Source of the DNA: Methylocystis iwaonis
Lineage (GTDB): Bacteria; Pseudomonadota; Alphaproteobacteria; Rhizobiales; Beijerinckiaceae
Direction: 5' to 3'
Length of the DNA stretch: 64,000 nt
Assembly (NCBI RefSeq): GCF_027925385.1
Contig: NZ_AP027142.1
Coordinates: 1,656,001-1,720,000 of the forward strand
The position numbers were made by a program, and so were the translations under genes. The stretch's first letter is position 1; each line of letters opens with the position of its first letter. Shown here piece by piece: positions 26,304-37,109 of the stretch. A model generated the notes under the pieces. That model was not told the DNA's origin. It ran no database searches and was given only the letters and a program-made list of their open reading frames with translations.

Positions 26304-28415
26304 TTGAGCGACTTCATAGTGAGACAGCCCTGCCTCGAACGCGAGGGGGCTTTCGCCGGCGCGCTCTGTTCCGCCGAAGCGACAGGCCTCTATGGGGTGG
26401 ACCGCCCGGGCGTCGCCTGGGATTGGATGAAGCAGACGGGACAAGCCCCTTGCGGCGTCGATTGGGTGCGGCCGCTGGTGGCGGACGCCTGGATGCGCTG
26501 CGTCGAAGACCACGCGCTGCCGACCGGCTTGGATTTTCCGCCGCGCCAACGCCAAAGCGACGGCTTCGTCCCCGAGATCGACGCGCCGTCCCGCGCCGCC
26601 AGCGGCGCCGTTGCGTCGCATCTCTCGGCGATGATCTACGACCTCGGCTCGTTGCTCGACGACGCGGACGTCACGCTCCTGCTGGCCGACGCGGCCGGCC
26701 GCGTGATCCATCTGCTCGACTCCGGTCGCCGGATATGGGCGGGCGGCATGCAGATGGCGCGCATCGGCGCGGATTGGCGCGAAGCGAGTCTCGGCGCCAA
26801 TGGCGTGGGGACGGCGGCGCTGCTGCGCGAGCCTGTCGCTTTTGCTGGCAAGGAGCATTTCAACGCCGCGCTGCATCGCTGCGCGACGGCCGGCTGTCCC
26901 ATTTCCGGGCCGGACGGCGGAATCGTCGCGATCGTCGGCGTGATCTGTGATCGCCCCGACGCCGCCAGATTGCTGCTCGGGTTCTTGAAGGTCGCGCGCC
27001 GCCTCCTCGAAGCTTCACTTTTCGAACGCATGTCTTGCGACGGCTTTTTGCTGCGGCTGCGTTGCGGCGACGAGGCCGGTGGCGGCCCGTTGAGCGCCGG
27101 GCGCTTGTTCATCGCCCAAAACGGCCGCGTGTGCGGCGCCGATCGAGACGCGCTGGACATTCTCGGCGCCGGCGACGCGGCGGCGATACTGGGAAAAGAT
27201 GCGGCGGCGACGATCGGCGTCGATCTGGCGGCGCTGAACGCCGCCAGCGACGCTGCGGACATCGTTACGCTCGTCGCGCGCGGCGGCGGCGGACGCGCTG
27301 TCGCGGCGGAAGTCCATCGCACGGCGAAACGCAGGAGCGCCCCGACGGTTTCGTCGGGCGCCTCGCCCGCCGGCGAGGGCGCGCCCCGCCATCCTGCGAA
27401 CGCCTTCGACGGCGCGTGGAGCGATAGCGTGCTCGACTCGGCGCTGCGCAAAGCGACAGGACTGCAGGAGCGCAATATTTCCATCCTGATCACGGGGGAA
27501 TCTGGCGTCGGAAAGGATCACCTCGTACGTCGGCTGCACGCTTCCGGACCTCGCAAGGATCGCCCGCTCGTTGCGATCAACTGCGCGGCTATCCCCCGCG
27601 AGCTCATCGAAAGCGAGTTGTTCGGCTATGAGGGCGGCAGCTTCACCGGCGCGCGCGCGAAGGGCAAAGCGGGGAAATTCGTCGAAGCGGACAAGGGCAT
27701 TCTGTTCCTCGACGAAATCGGCGACATGGCGCTCGATCTGCAAGCGACGCTGCTGCGCGTGCTCGATTCGAGCGAGGTCACGCCGATCGGCTCGAGCAAG
27801 CCCATTCGCGTCGATGTGCGCGTCGTCGCTGCGACCAATCGCAGCCTTCAGGAGATGGTGCAAAAAGGCGCGTTCCGCCGTGACCTCTATTACCGATTGA
27901 ACGGCGTGCAGCTTCGATTGCCGTCGCTGCGCGAGCGTCCGGATCGACTGCGACTGCTCGCGCATCTGTTCCGGCTAGAGCAGGAGGCGCTCGGCGTCAC
28001 CGAGACGATGTGCTTCGAAGACGATGTGTGGCGCGTTTTCGACCGGCACCCCTGGCCCGGAAACATCCGCGAGGCGCGCAACGTGTTGAGATCGTCGATC
28101 GCCGTCGCGAGAGGAAAGCTCATCGCGATCGATGATCTCCCCGTCGATTTCCTGCAGGAGCTGAACGCCGATTGCCCCGGCGCCGCCGAGGCGTGCCAGA
28201 GCGCCTCACGAGACGCGCAATGTGCGCAACAGGGCGATGAAACCTCCTTCGATCTCGCGGACTGGGAGGCGAGGGCGGTGCGCTTCGCGCTCGCGTCGAG
28301 CAACGGCAACATCGCCAAGGCGGCCCGCAACCTCGGCATCACCCGTGCGACGCTCTACCACAAAATGGCCCGCTTCGGCCTGCGCAGCGACAAGCGGATC
28401 ATTTCGAAGAGGTGA
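26304..28415 (+). CDS. mmoR: MmoR, sigma-54-dependent activator of sMMO
   Basis: A 703-residue enhancer-binding protein. The N-terminal regulatory part has a GAF-like region (about residues 100-230), followed by an AAA+ domain with Walker A GESGVGKD (about 398-405), the sigma-54-contact loop as GSFTGA (445-450, canonical GAFTGA), Walker B ILFLDEIGDM, and a C-terminal Fis-type helix-turn-helix NIAKAARNLGITRATLYHKM. It needs sigma-54 and matches the sigma-54 promoter before mmoX. TTG at 26304 is taken as start because GGGAGG precedes it by 7 nt. Known MmoR is required for sMMO expression at low copper. Confidence 0.93.
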   Translation: MSDFIVRQPCLEREGAFAGALCSAEATGLYGVDRPGVAWDWMKQTGQAPCGVDWVRPLVADAWMRCVEDHALPTGLDFPPRQRQSDGFVPEIDAPSRAASGAVASHLSAMIYDLGSLLDDADVTLLLADAAGRVIHLLDSGRRIWAGGMQMARIGADWREASLGANGVGTAALLREPVAFAGKEHFNAALHRCATAGCPISGPDGGIVAIVGVICDRPDAARLLLGFLKVARRLLEASLFERMSCDGFLLRLRCGDEAGGGPLSAGRLFIAQNGRVCGADRDALDILGAGDAAAILGKDAAATIGVDLAALNAASDAADIVTLVARGGGGRAVAAEVHRTAKRRSAPTVSSGASPAGEGAPRHPANAFDGAWSDSVLDSALRKATGLQERNISILITGESGVGKDHLVRRLHASGPRKDRPLVAINCAAIPRELIESELFGYEGGSFTGARAKGKAGKFVEADKGILFLDEIGDMALDLQATLLRVLDSSEVTPIGSSKPIRVDVRVVAATNRSLQEMVQKGAFRRDLYYRLNGVQLRLPSLRERPDRLRLLAHLFRLEQEALGVTETMCFEDDVWRVFDRHPWPGNIREARNVLRSSIAVARGKLIAIDDLPVDFLQELNADCPGAAEACQSASRDAQCAQQGDETSFDLADWEARAVRFALASSNGNIAKAARNLGITRATLYHKMARFGLRSDKRIISKR

Positions 28416-28419
28416 TGCG

Positions 28420-30487
<2,068 letters not shown>

Positions 30488-30560
30488 CATCCACAGTCGC
30501 AAAAGCGCAGGTTTTGCTTTTGGATCCGATCCAATCGAGCGGATCCTCGTGTCTCAGGTA

Positions 30561-30625
30561 AGCGGCGCGCCTGGCTACTCCGCAATGTTTGTTGCGGGGC
30601 TGCAGCCATGCGCGCCGCTTTTTTT
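30561..30625 (+). terminator. Rho-independent terminator after mmoG
   Basis: Outer stem AGCGGCGCGC/GCGCGCCGCT (30561-30570 with 30610-30619) is a perfect 10 bp, extended by TGGCT/AGCCA, with an inner hairpin CCGCAA-TGTTTG-TTGCGG, followed by TTTTTTT. It separates the mmoR-mmoG transcript from the mmoX promoter. A weaker GCAAAA/TTTTGC hairpin with TTTT lies at 30499-30521. Confidence 0.92.
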
Positions 30626-30800
30626 CGCTTTCGTTTGACGACGATGGAGCCTCGACGAAATGCGTGCGCAGATCGTGCGTATGGTTCCTTTACACATGTA
30701 TCGCTGATCATCTTTCTGCATCGACGCCGTCGCTCATGAAACATTTCGACCTCATCTCGAATCCTTTGCAATAGCGTCGATTCATAAATCTCGCGACGAG

Positions 30801-30815
30801 TGGCATGCGCCTTGC
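30801..30815 (+). promoter_or_regulatory. Sigma-54 promoter of the mmoX operon (-24/-12)
   Basis: TGGCATGCGCCTTGC has the invariant GG (30802-30803) and GC (30814-30815) separated by 10 bp, fitting TGGCAC-N5-TTGC. Transcription would begin near 30827, leaving a leader of about 150 nt before the mmoX ATG. sMMO operons of type II methanotrophs are known to use sigma-54, with MmoR as activator. The MmoR binding site further upstream (30626-30800) could not be identified. Confidence 0.88.
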
Positions 30816-30977
30816 CAAACAAGTCAGGTCGCCGCTCGCAGAAGAAACGCAGCGGTGACGTCGAAAGGTTTCCTTATTCGAAATTTGTAAGCGAGGCGCC
30901 CGAGCCGAAACTGCGGGGCGTCACGAAAAGCAAAGCCCACGAAGTTGGAAACGATAAGTCAGGTAGGAGGAACAAGC

Positions 30978-32561
30978 ATGGCGATCAGTCTCGCAACCAA
31001 GGCGGCGACCGACGCTCTGAAGGTCAACCGCGCTCCGGTCGGCGTCGAGCCGCAGGAGGTGCACAAGTGGCTGCAGAGCTTCAACTGGGACTTCAAAGAA
31101 AACCGCACCAAATACGCCACCAAATATCATATGGCGAACCAGACCAAGGAGCAGTTCAAGGTCATCGCCAAGGAATACGCCCGCATGGAGGCGGCCAAGG
31201 ACGAGCGCCAGTTCGGCACTCTGCTTGACGGCCTTACGCGTCTCGGCGCCGGCAACAAAGTGCATCCGCGCTGGGGCGAGACCATGAAAGTGATCTCGAA
31301 CTTCCTCGAGGTCGGCGAGTATAACGCCATCGCCGCTTCGGCCATGCTGTGGGACTCCGCCACCGCCGCCGAGCAGAAGAACGGCTATCTCGCTCAGGTG
31401 CTCGACGAAATTCGTCACACGCATCAGTGCGCTTTCATCAATCACTATTATTCCAAGCATTATCACGATCCGGCCGGCCACAATGACGCCCGTCGCACCC
31501 GTGCGATCGGCCCGTTGTGGAAGGGCATGAAGCGCGTCTTCGCCGACGGCTTCATCTCCGGCGACGCCGTGGAGTGCTCGGTCAATCTGCAGTTGGTCGG
31601 CGAAGCCTGTTTCACCAATCCGCTGATCGTCGCCGTCACCGAATGGGCCTCGGCCAATGGCGACGAGATCACGCCGACGGTGTTCCTGTCGGTGGAGACG
31701 GACGAGCTGCGCCATATGGCGAATGGCTATCAGACGGTGGTGTCGATCGCCAATGATCCGGCGGCGGCCAAATATCTCAATACCGACCTCAACAACGCCT
31801 TCTGGACGCAGCAGAAGTATTTCACGCCGGCCCTCGGCTATCTGTTCGAGTATGGCTCCAAGTTCAAGGTCGAGCCGTGGGTGAAGACCTGGAACCGCTG
31901 GGTCTACGAGGATTGGGGTGGAATCTGGATCGGTCGTCTCGGCAAATATGGCGTGGAGAGCCCCCGCTCGCTGCGCGACGCCAAGACGGACGCCTATTGG
32001 GCCCATCACGATCTCGCCCTCGCGGCCTATGCGCTGTGGCCGCTCGGCTTCGCGCGCCTGGCTCTGCCGGACGAGGAGGACCAGGAGTGGTTCGAGGCGA
32101 ACTATCCGGGTTGGGCCGATCATTACGGCAAAATCTACAACGAGTGGAAGAAGCTCGGCTACGAGGATCCCAAGAGCGGATTCATCCCCTACGCCTGGCT
32201 GCTGCAGAACGGTCACGATGTTTACATCGACCGGGTCTCGCAGGTGCCGTTCATCCCGTCTCTCGCCAAGGGCTCCGGCTCGCTGCGCGTGCACGAGTTC
32301 AACGGCAAGAAGCATTCGCTCACGGATGAGTGGGGTGAGCGCATGTGGCTGTCGGAGCCGGAGCGCTACGAGTGCCACAATCTCTTCGAGCAATATGAGG
32401 GACGCGAATTGTCCGAGGTGATCGCCGAGGGCCATGGCGTTCGCTCCGACGGCAAGACGCTGATCGCCCAGCCTCACGTGCGCGGCGACAACCTCTGGAC
32501 GCTCGAGGACATCAAGCGCGCGGGCTGCGTCTTCCCCGATCCGCTCGCGAAATTCAACTGA
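30978..32561 (+). CDS. mmoX: MmoX, sMMO hydroxylase alpha subunit
   Basis: A 527-residue catalytic subunit of the (alpha-beta-gamma)2 hydroxylase that oxidises methane to methanol at a di-iron site. All ligands sit at canonical numbers: Glu114 (FLEVGEYN), Glu144 and His147 (DEIRHTHQ), Glu209 (LVGEACF), Glu243 and His246 (TDELRHM); Cys151 and Thr213 are also present. TAGGAGG precedes the ATG by 7 nt. It is the first gene of mmoXYBZDC behind a sigma-54 promoter. A start at 30945 would add 11 residues without RBS support. Confidence 0.99.
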   Translation: MAISLATKAATDALKVNRAPVGVEPQEVHKWLQSFNWDFKENRTKYATKYHMANQTKEQFKVIAKEYARMEAAKDERQFGTLLDGLTRLGAGNKVHPRWGETMKVISNFLEVGEYNAIAASAMLWDSATAAEQKNGYLAQVLDEIRHTHQCAFINHYYSKHYHDPAGHNDARRTRAIGPLWKGMKRVFADGFISGDAVECSVNLQLVGEACFTNPLIVAVTEWASANGDEITPTVFLSVETDELRHMANGYQTVVSIANDPAAAKYLNTDLNNAFWTQQKYFTPALGYLFEYGSKFKVEPWVKTWNRWVYEDWGGIWIGRLGKYGVESPRSLRDAKTDAYWAHHDLALAAYALWPLGFARLALPDEEDQEWFEANYPGWADHYGKIYNEWKKLGYEDPKSGFIPYAWLLQNGHDVYIDRVSQVPFIPSLAKGSGSLRVHEFNGKKHSLTDEWGERMWLSEPERYECHNLFEQYEGRELSEVIAEGHGVRSDGKTLIAQPHVRGDNLWTLEDIKRAGCVFPDPLAKFN

Positions 32562-32601
32562 TCTCCGGTCGGCGGCGTAGGCTGTCGAAAGAACAAGAAT
32601 T

Positions 32602-32626
32602 CCCGGCGCGTCTCGCACGCGCCGGG
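32602..32626 (+). terminator. Hairpin between mmoX and mmoY (attenuator or processing site)
   Basis: CCCGGCGCGT-CTCGC-ACGCGCCGGG is a perfect 10-bp stem, 40 bp after the mmoX stop, with no T-run following. It could set the mmoX:mmoY ratio by stabilising the 3' end or limiting read-through. mmoY begins 69 bp later. Confidence 0.55.
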
Positions 32627-32694
32627 ATCTTGGCGGGTGATGTGCGCCCGCCCACTGTGAAGCACGAACAAATCCTTAGTGGAGGACATCTAAA

Positions 32695-33882
32695 ATGTCA
32701 CAGCCTCAAAGCTCTCAAGTTACGAAGCGAGGTCTCACTGATCCGGAACGCGCAGCGATTATCGCCGCCGCTGTTCCGGATCACGCGCTGGATACACAGC
32801 GCAAATACCATTATTTCATCCAGCCGCGCTGGAAGCGCCTGTCGGAATACGAGCAACTGTCCTGCTATGCGCAGCCCAACCCCGACTGGATCGCCGGCGG
32901 CCTCGATTGGGGCGATTGGACTCAGAAATTCCACGGCGGCCGTCCGTCCTGGGGCAATGAGAGCACCGAGCTGCGCACGACCGACTGGTATCGCCATCGC
33001 GATCCGGCCCGTCGCTGGCACGCGCCTTATGTGAAGGACAAATCGGAAGAGGCGCGCTACACGCAGCGCTTTCTCGCCGCCTATTCTTCCGAGGGCTCGA
33101 TCCGCACCATCGACGCCTATTGGCGCGACGAAATCCTCAACAAATATTACGGCGCGCTGCTGTACAACGAATATGGCCTGTTCAACGCCCATTCGTCGGT
33201 CGGCCGCGACTGTCTGTCGGACACGATCCGTCAGTCGGCGACTTTCGCCGGTCTCGACAAGGTCGACAATGCGCAGATGATCCAGATGGAGCGTCTGTTC
33301 ATCGCCAAGCTCGTGCCGGGCTTCGACGCGTCGACCGACGTTCCGAAGAAGATCTGGACGAGCGATCCGATCTACGCCGGCGCGCGCGGCGCGGTGGAAG
33401 AGATCTGGCAGGGCATTCAGGATTGGAACGAGATCCTCTGGGCGGGTCACGCCGTCTATGACGCGACCTTCGGCCAGTTCGCCCGCCGCGAGTTCTTCCA
33501 GCGTCTGGCGACGGTCTATGGCGACACGCTCACGCCCTTCTTCACGGCGCAATCGCAGACCTATTTCCAGACCACGCGCGGCGCGATCGAAGATCTCTTC
33601 GTCTACTGCCTCGCTAATGACCCCGAATTCGGCGCGCACAACCGCACCTTCCTCAACGCCTGGACCGAGCATTATCTCGCGCGTTCGGTCAATGCGCTGA
33701 AGGATTTCGTCGGCATCTACGCCAAGGTCGAGAAAGTCGCGGGCGCGACCGATCGCGCGGGCGTCTCGGAAGCGCTCCAGCGCGTTTTCGGCGATTGGAA
33801 GGTCGATTACGCCGACAAGATCGGGTTCAAGATCGACGTCGACCAGAAGGTCGACGCCGTTCTCTCCGGCTACAAGAATTGA
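32695..33882 (+). CDS. mmoY: MmoY, sMMO hydroxylase beta subunit
   Basis: A 395-residue ferritin-fold subunit lacking the iron ligands of MmoX. Typical segments are KRGLTDPERAAIIAAAVPD, the loop WIAGGLDWGDWTQKFHGG, and SNTIRQ-type helical repeats (DTIRQSATFAGLDKVD; FFTAQSQTYFQTTRG). It packs with MmoX to form the canyon where MmoB and MmoC dock. AGTGGAGGA lies 8 nt upstream. Family data for Methylosinus describe sigma-70-type promoters before mmoY; none is obvious to me here. Confidence 0.97.
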   Translation: MSQPQSSQVTKRGLTDPERAAIIAAAVPDHALDTQRKYHYFIQPRWKRLSEYEQLSCYAQPNPDWIAGGLDWGDWTQKFHGGRPSWGNESTELRTTDWYRHRDPARRWHAPYVKDKSEEARYTQRFLAAYSSEGSIRTIDAYWRDEILNKYYGALLYNEYGLFNAHSSVGRDCLSDTIRQSATFAGLDKVDNAQMIQMERLFIAKLVPGFDASTDVPKKIWTSDPIYAGARGAVEEIWQGIQDWNEILWAGHAVYDATFGQFARREFFQRLATVYGDTLTPFFTAQSQTYFQTTRGAIEDLFVYCLANDPEFGAHNRTFLNAWTEHYLARSVNALKDFVGIYAKVEKVAGATDRAGVSEALQRVFGDWKVDYADKIGFKIDVDQKVDAVLSGYKN

Positions 33883-33895
33883 GAAGGACGTTCAT

Positions 33896-34312
33896 ATGTC
33901 TAGCGCACATAACGCTTATAACGCCGGCATCATGCAGAAGACCGGCAAGGCCTTCGCGGATGAATTTTTCGCCGAGGAGAACCAAGTCGTCCACGAGTCC
34001 AACGCGGTCGTTCTCGTTCTGATGAAGAGCGACGAAATCGACGCGATTATCGAGGACATCGTGCTCAAGGGCGGCAAGGCGAAGAATCCGTCGATCGTCG
34101 TCGAGGACAAGGCGGGCTTCTGGTGGATCAAGGCCGATGGCGCGATCGAGATCGACGCCGCCGAAGCCTCCGACCTGCTCGGCAAGCCGTTCTCGGTCTA
34201 CGACCTTCTCGTGAATGTGTCGTCGACCGTCGGCCGCGCCTATACGCTCGGCACGAAATTCACCATCACCTCGGAACTCATGGGCCTCGATCGCGCCCTG
34301 ACCGACATCTGA
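33896..34312 (+). CDS. mmoB: MmoB, sMMO regulatory (coupling) protein
   Basis: A 138-residue effector protein, component B, that binds the hydroxylase, gates O2 and substrate access and tunes redox potential. The flexible N-terminal tail ([16 protein letters not shown]) precedes the core with [26 protein letters not shown] and the end [17 protein letters not shown]. Length matches the family (about 138). The gene follows mmoY by 13 bp with AGAAGGA as RBS. Confidence 0.97.
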   Translation: MSSAHNAYNAGIMQKTGKAFADEFFAEENQVVHESNAVVLVLMKSDEIDAIIEDIVLKGGKAKNPSIVVEDKAGFWWIKADGAIEIDAAEASDLLGKPFSVYDLLVNVSSTVGRAYTLGTKFTITSELMGLDRALTDI

Positions 34313-34338
34313 TCGGTCCGACGACAAGGAATGCCACA

Positions 34339-34848
34339 ATGGCGAAAAGAGAACCGATCCACGACAATTCCACTCGCGCAGAGTGGGAAGGCAAGATCAA
34401 AAAGCTGAACAGCGTAGACCAGGCGACGAAGTTCATTCAGGACTTCCGCGTCAGTTACAGCTCACCGTTCCGCAAGAGCTACGACCTCGATGTCGATTAT
34501 CAATATATCGAACGCAAGATCGAGGAGCGTTTGTCGGTGCTCAAGACCGAAAAGCTCCCTGTGGCGGATCTCATCACCAAGGCGACGACCGGAGAGGACG
34601 CCGCCGCGGTGGAGGCCGCCTGGATCGCCAAGATGCAATCCGCCAAGAGCAAATACGAAGCGGAGCGCATTCACATCGAGTTCCGCCAGCTCTACAAGCC
34701 GCCGGTTCTGCCGGTGAATGTGTTCCTGCGCACGGATGCGGCGCTCGGCACCATTCTGATGGAGCTGCGCAACACGGACTATTACGCAACGCCGCTCGAG
34801 GGCTTGCGCAAGGAGCGCGGCGTCAAGGTCCTGCATCTGCAGGCGTGA
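34339..34848 (+). CDS. mmoZ: MmoZ, sMMO hydroxylase gamma subunit
   Basis: A 169-residue, all-helical gamma subunit. Recognised by [55 protein letters not shown] and [20 protein letters not shown]. The length fits known MmoZ (about 170). The ATG at 34339 has AAGGA about 9 nt upstream. It stabilises the hydroxylase dimer at its outer faces. Confidence 0.97.
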   Translation: MAKREPIHDNSTRAEWEGKIKKLNSVDQATKFIQDFRVSYSSPFRKSYDLDVDYQYIERKIEERLSVLKTEKLPVADLITKATTGEDAAAVEAAWIAKMQSAKSKYEAERIHIEFRQLYKPPVLPVNVFLRTDAALGTILMELRNTDYYATPLEGLRKERGVKVLHLQA

Positions 34849-34875
34849 CGGCTTTATCCGCTTCGTAAAGATCGA

Positions 34876-34903
34876 GCGTTCGGACGGCTTTCCGCCCGAA
34901 CGC
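34876..34903 (+). terminator. Hairpin between mmoZ and mmoD (attenuator or processing site)
   Basis: GCGTTCGG-A-CGG-CTTT-CCG-C-CCGAACGC pairs 11 of 12 bases (one A.C mismatch). It lies 27 bp after mmoZ and is not followed by a T-run; the mmo[14 protein letters not shown] comes 8-20 bp later. It may lower expression of mmoD and mmoC relative to the hydroxylase genes. Confidence 0.5.
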
Positions 34904-34927
34904 CGCCTCTAGAGAGGAGGAAGCGCC

Positions 34928-35263
34928 ATGACGCTTTCGGCGGAACATGCGACGGCCGAGCAAGGGATCCTGATTCACGCGGATTCACGCTACGCCGCCT
35001 ATACGATGGACCTCGATTATATGTGGCGCTGGGAAATCCTGCGCGATGGCGAGTTTATCCAGGAAGGATGCTCACTGTCGCAGGATTCGGCGCGCGAGGC
35101 GGTCGCTCATGTGTTGAGCTACTTCCGACGGCAGGACGATGCCGCCGCAACGCCCGGCGACAATAGCCTGGAGATCAAGCGGCTATTGCGCGCGATCGGC
35201 ACGCCGGAGCCGATCAACGACAAGAACGACACGACGAAAAACGAACTGGCGCAGCCAGAGTAG
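34928..35263 (+). CDS. mmoD: MmoD, sMMO regulatory/assembly protein
   Basis: A 111-residue protein found only in sMMO operons (formerly OrfY). The core ADSRYAAYTMDLDYMWRWEILRDGEFIQEGCSLSQDSAREAV is typical, followed by a variable charged tail (DKNDTTKNELAQPE). Family work proposes that MmoD takes part in the copper switch between sMMO and pMMO and can inhibit the hydroxylase. Position between mmoZ and mmoC is canonical; a strong RBS (AGAGAGGAGG) precedes it. Confidence 0.92.
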   Translation: MTLSAEHATAEQGILIHADSRYAAYTMDLDYMWRWEILRDGEFIQEGCSLSQDSAREAVAHVLSYFRRQDDAAATPGDNSLEIKRLLRAIGTPEPINDKNDTTKNELAQPE

Positions 35264-35280
35264 CATAGGGCGGGAGACGT

Positions 35281-36312
35281 ATGTATCAGATCGTCATTGA
35301 GACAGAGGATGGAGAAACCTGTTCATTCGAATGCGGACCGAGCGAGGACGTCATCTCTGCGGGCCTTCGTCAGAGCGTGATTCTTCTCGCGTCCTGCCGG
35401 GCCGGCGGCTGCGCGACCTGCAAGGCCGATTGCGCGGACGGCGATTATGAGCTCATCGACGTCAAGGTCCAGGCGCTGCCGCCGGACGAGGAGGAAGACG
35501 GGAAGGTTCTGCTGTGCCGCACCTTTCCGCGCAGCGATCTCCACATCGTCGTGCCTTACACCTATGATCGCATCTCCTTCCAGGCGATCCAGACGAATTG
35601 GCTTGCCGAGATCGCCGAGTGCGACAGGGTGTCGTCGAATGTCGTGCGGCTGGTTCTGCAGCCGTTGACGGCCGACGGCGCGGCGCCCATTTCGCTGAAC
35701 TTCCTGCCGGGGCAATTCGTCGACATCGAAATTCCGGGCACACATACGCGCCGCTCTTATTCAATGGCCTCGGTCGCCGAGGACGGCCGCCTGGAGTTTT
35801 TCATCCGCCTGCTGCCGGATGGCGCCTTCTCCAACTATCTGCGCACGCAGGCGCACGTCGGCCAACGCGTCGCGCTCCGGGGGCCGGCGGGCTCCTTCTC
35901 GCTGCACAAGAGCGAGCGGCCGCGCTTTTTCGTCGCCGGCGGAACCGGATTATCGCCGGTCCTGTCGATGATCCGGCAGTTGCACAAGGAGAGCGATCCA
36001 CAGCCCGCGACTTTGTTCTTCGGCGTCACCAATTATGAAGAGCTTTTCTATGTCGATGAGCTCAAGGCGCTGCAGCATTCGATGCCGAGCCTCGACGTGC
36101 AGATTGCTGTCGTGAATGTTTCCGAGGGCAATGGCGTCGCCAAGGGCACGGTAATCGATTTGCTGCAGGACGAGCTCGGCAGGCGCGCGGAGAAACCCGA
36201 CATCTATCTCTGCGGGCCGCCGGGAATGATCGATGCGGCGTTCGCGGCCGCTTCTTCGGCCGGCGTTCCCAAGGAGCAAGTGTATCTCGAGAAATTCCTG
36301 GCGAGCGGCTGA
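35281..36312 (+). CDS. mmoC: MmoC, sMMO reductase
   Basis: A 343-residue NADH:acceptor reductase feeding electrons to MmoX. The N-terminal [2Fe-2S] ferredoxin domain has ligands C39, C44, C47 and C79 (SCRAGGCATCK; LLCRTF). The FAD-binding barrel has RRSYSMAS and the NADH domain has GGTGLSPVLSMI and CGPPGMIDAAF. Length and order fit known MmoC. Last gene of the operon; a terminator follows 61 bp after the stop. Confidence 0.97.
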   Translation: MYQIVIETEDGETCSFECGPSEDVISAGLRQSVILLASCRAGGCATCKADCADGDYELIDVKVQALPPDEEEDGKVLLCRTFPRSDLHIVVPYTYDRISFQAIQTNWLAEIAECDRVSSNVVRLVLQPLTADGAAPISLNFLPGQFVDIEIPGTHTRRSYSMASVAEDGRLEFFIRLLPDGAFSNYLRTQAHVGQRVALRGPAGSFSLHKSERPRFFVAGGTGLSPVLSMIRQLHKESDPQPATLFFGVTNYEELFYVDELKALQHSMPSLDVQIAVVNVSEGNGVAKGTVIDLLQDELGRRAEKPDIYLCGPPGMIDAAFAAASSAGVPKEQVYLEKFLASG

Positions 36313-36373
36313 TCGGCTCTCTGGCAAAGAATTCCTGTCCGGCTGGCGCTTGCCGGGCAGGGCTCCCCAACTA

Positions 36374-36404
36374 CTGCCCGGGCTACGTCCTGGGCAGGCT
36401 TTTT
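36374..36404 (+). terminator. Terminator of the sMMO operon
   Basis: CTGCCCGGG-CTACGT-CCTGGGCAG (one mismatch) followed by GCTTTTT. It is placed 61 bp after mmoC and ends the sMMO transcription unit. Confidence 0.88.
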
Positions 36405-36733
36405 ATTCTGAGCTTCCACGTTCCTTTCTCGCCGCCAACCCATTTATAACCGACGGACGGGCGTCACGTATGGACACAACGCCTTCGGCGGGCATCTTTA
36501 ATTTCCCTTCCGGCCATATTCCCCGCTACAGCCTTGCACGTAAGCCGTGTCTTTGGCTGTGTCGCTATCTGCCTAGCTAGCCAATCCATCTCGTGCGGCG
36601 GCAGGCGAAGGCGTCATTTAGCTTCCCCGTTCATCGGCACGGCTTCAAGCTGAGCCACTTCGGCAGGCTTATCCGTTGACAACGCTAGAGGCTGACCTAG
36701 CTAGCCATCTCACCGCTATGGCGGCCTTTGTCG
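36405..36733. other. Intergenic region between sMMO operon and STAS gene
   Basis: No gene seen. CCTAGCTAGCCA occurs twice as a direct repeat (36572-36583 and 36696-36707). TTGACA at 36676-36681 with TAGCTA 16 bp later is a possible but weak sigma-70 promoter for the downstream genes. The sequence is less GC-rich than its surroundings. Confidence 0.4.
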
Positions 36734-37099
36734 ATGTCCGGATCGACCTCGAACATGCAGCTCGAAACGCAGACCCAGAATGACCGAGCCGTCCTCATCG
36801 TGAAGGAGGAGCGTCTGGACGCGCACAATTCGAGCGAGCTCAAGGAACGCATTTTAAGGACTCTCGAAGAAGGCGGGCGCCGTCTGGTGGTCGATCTGGC
36901 GGACGTGAAATTCATCGACAGCTCCGGACTTGGCGCATTGCTGTCCGGCTACAAAAACGCAAGTCAGCGCTCCGGGACATTCGTGCTCTCTGGCCTACAA
37001 CCCCGCGTGCGCTCGATGTTCGAGCTGACGCGGCTCAACCGCGTCTTTGAAATCTACCCGCGCCTGCAGGAGGCGATCAGCAGCCAAGGCGTCAGCTAG
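36734..37099 (+). CDS. STAS-domain anti-anti-sigma factor (RsbV/SpoIIAA-like)
   Basis: A 121-residue STAS domain. LIVKEERLDAHNSSELKERI and the switch-serine motif FIDSSGLGALLSGYK are present. In partner switching the dephosphorylated form binds the anti-sigma kinase and frees its sigma factor. The next gene, 10 bp downstream, encodes that kinase type. Start choice is uncertain: ATG at 36734 is taken, but TTG 36728 or ATG 36755 are possible, since no clear RBS is visible. Confidence 0.88.
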   Translation: MSGSTSNMQLETQTQNDRAVLIVKEERLDAHNSSELKERILRTLEEGGRRLVVDLADVKFIDSSGLGALLSGYKNASQRSGTFVLSGLQPRVRSMFELTRLNRVFEIYPRLQEAISSQGVS

Positions 37100-37109
37100 C
37101 GATGCAGGC

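Noticed and set aside
30921..32618. 565-codon open frame antisense to mmoX
   Set aside because: mmoX is certain from its iron ligands; the antisense frame is an effect of codon bias.
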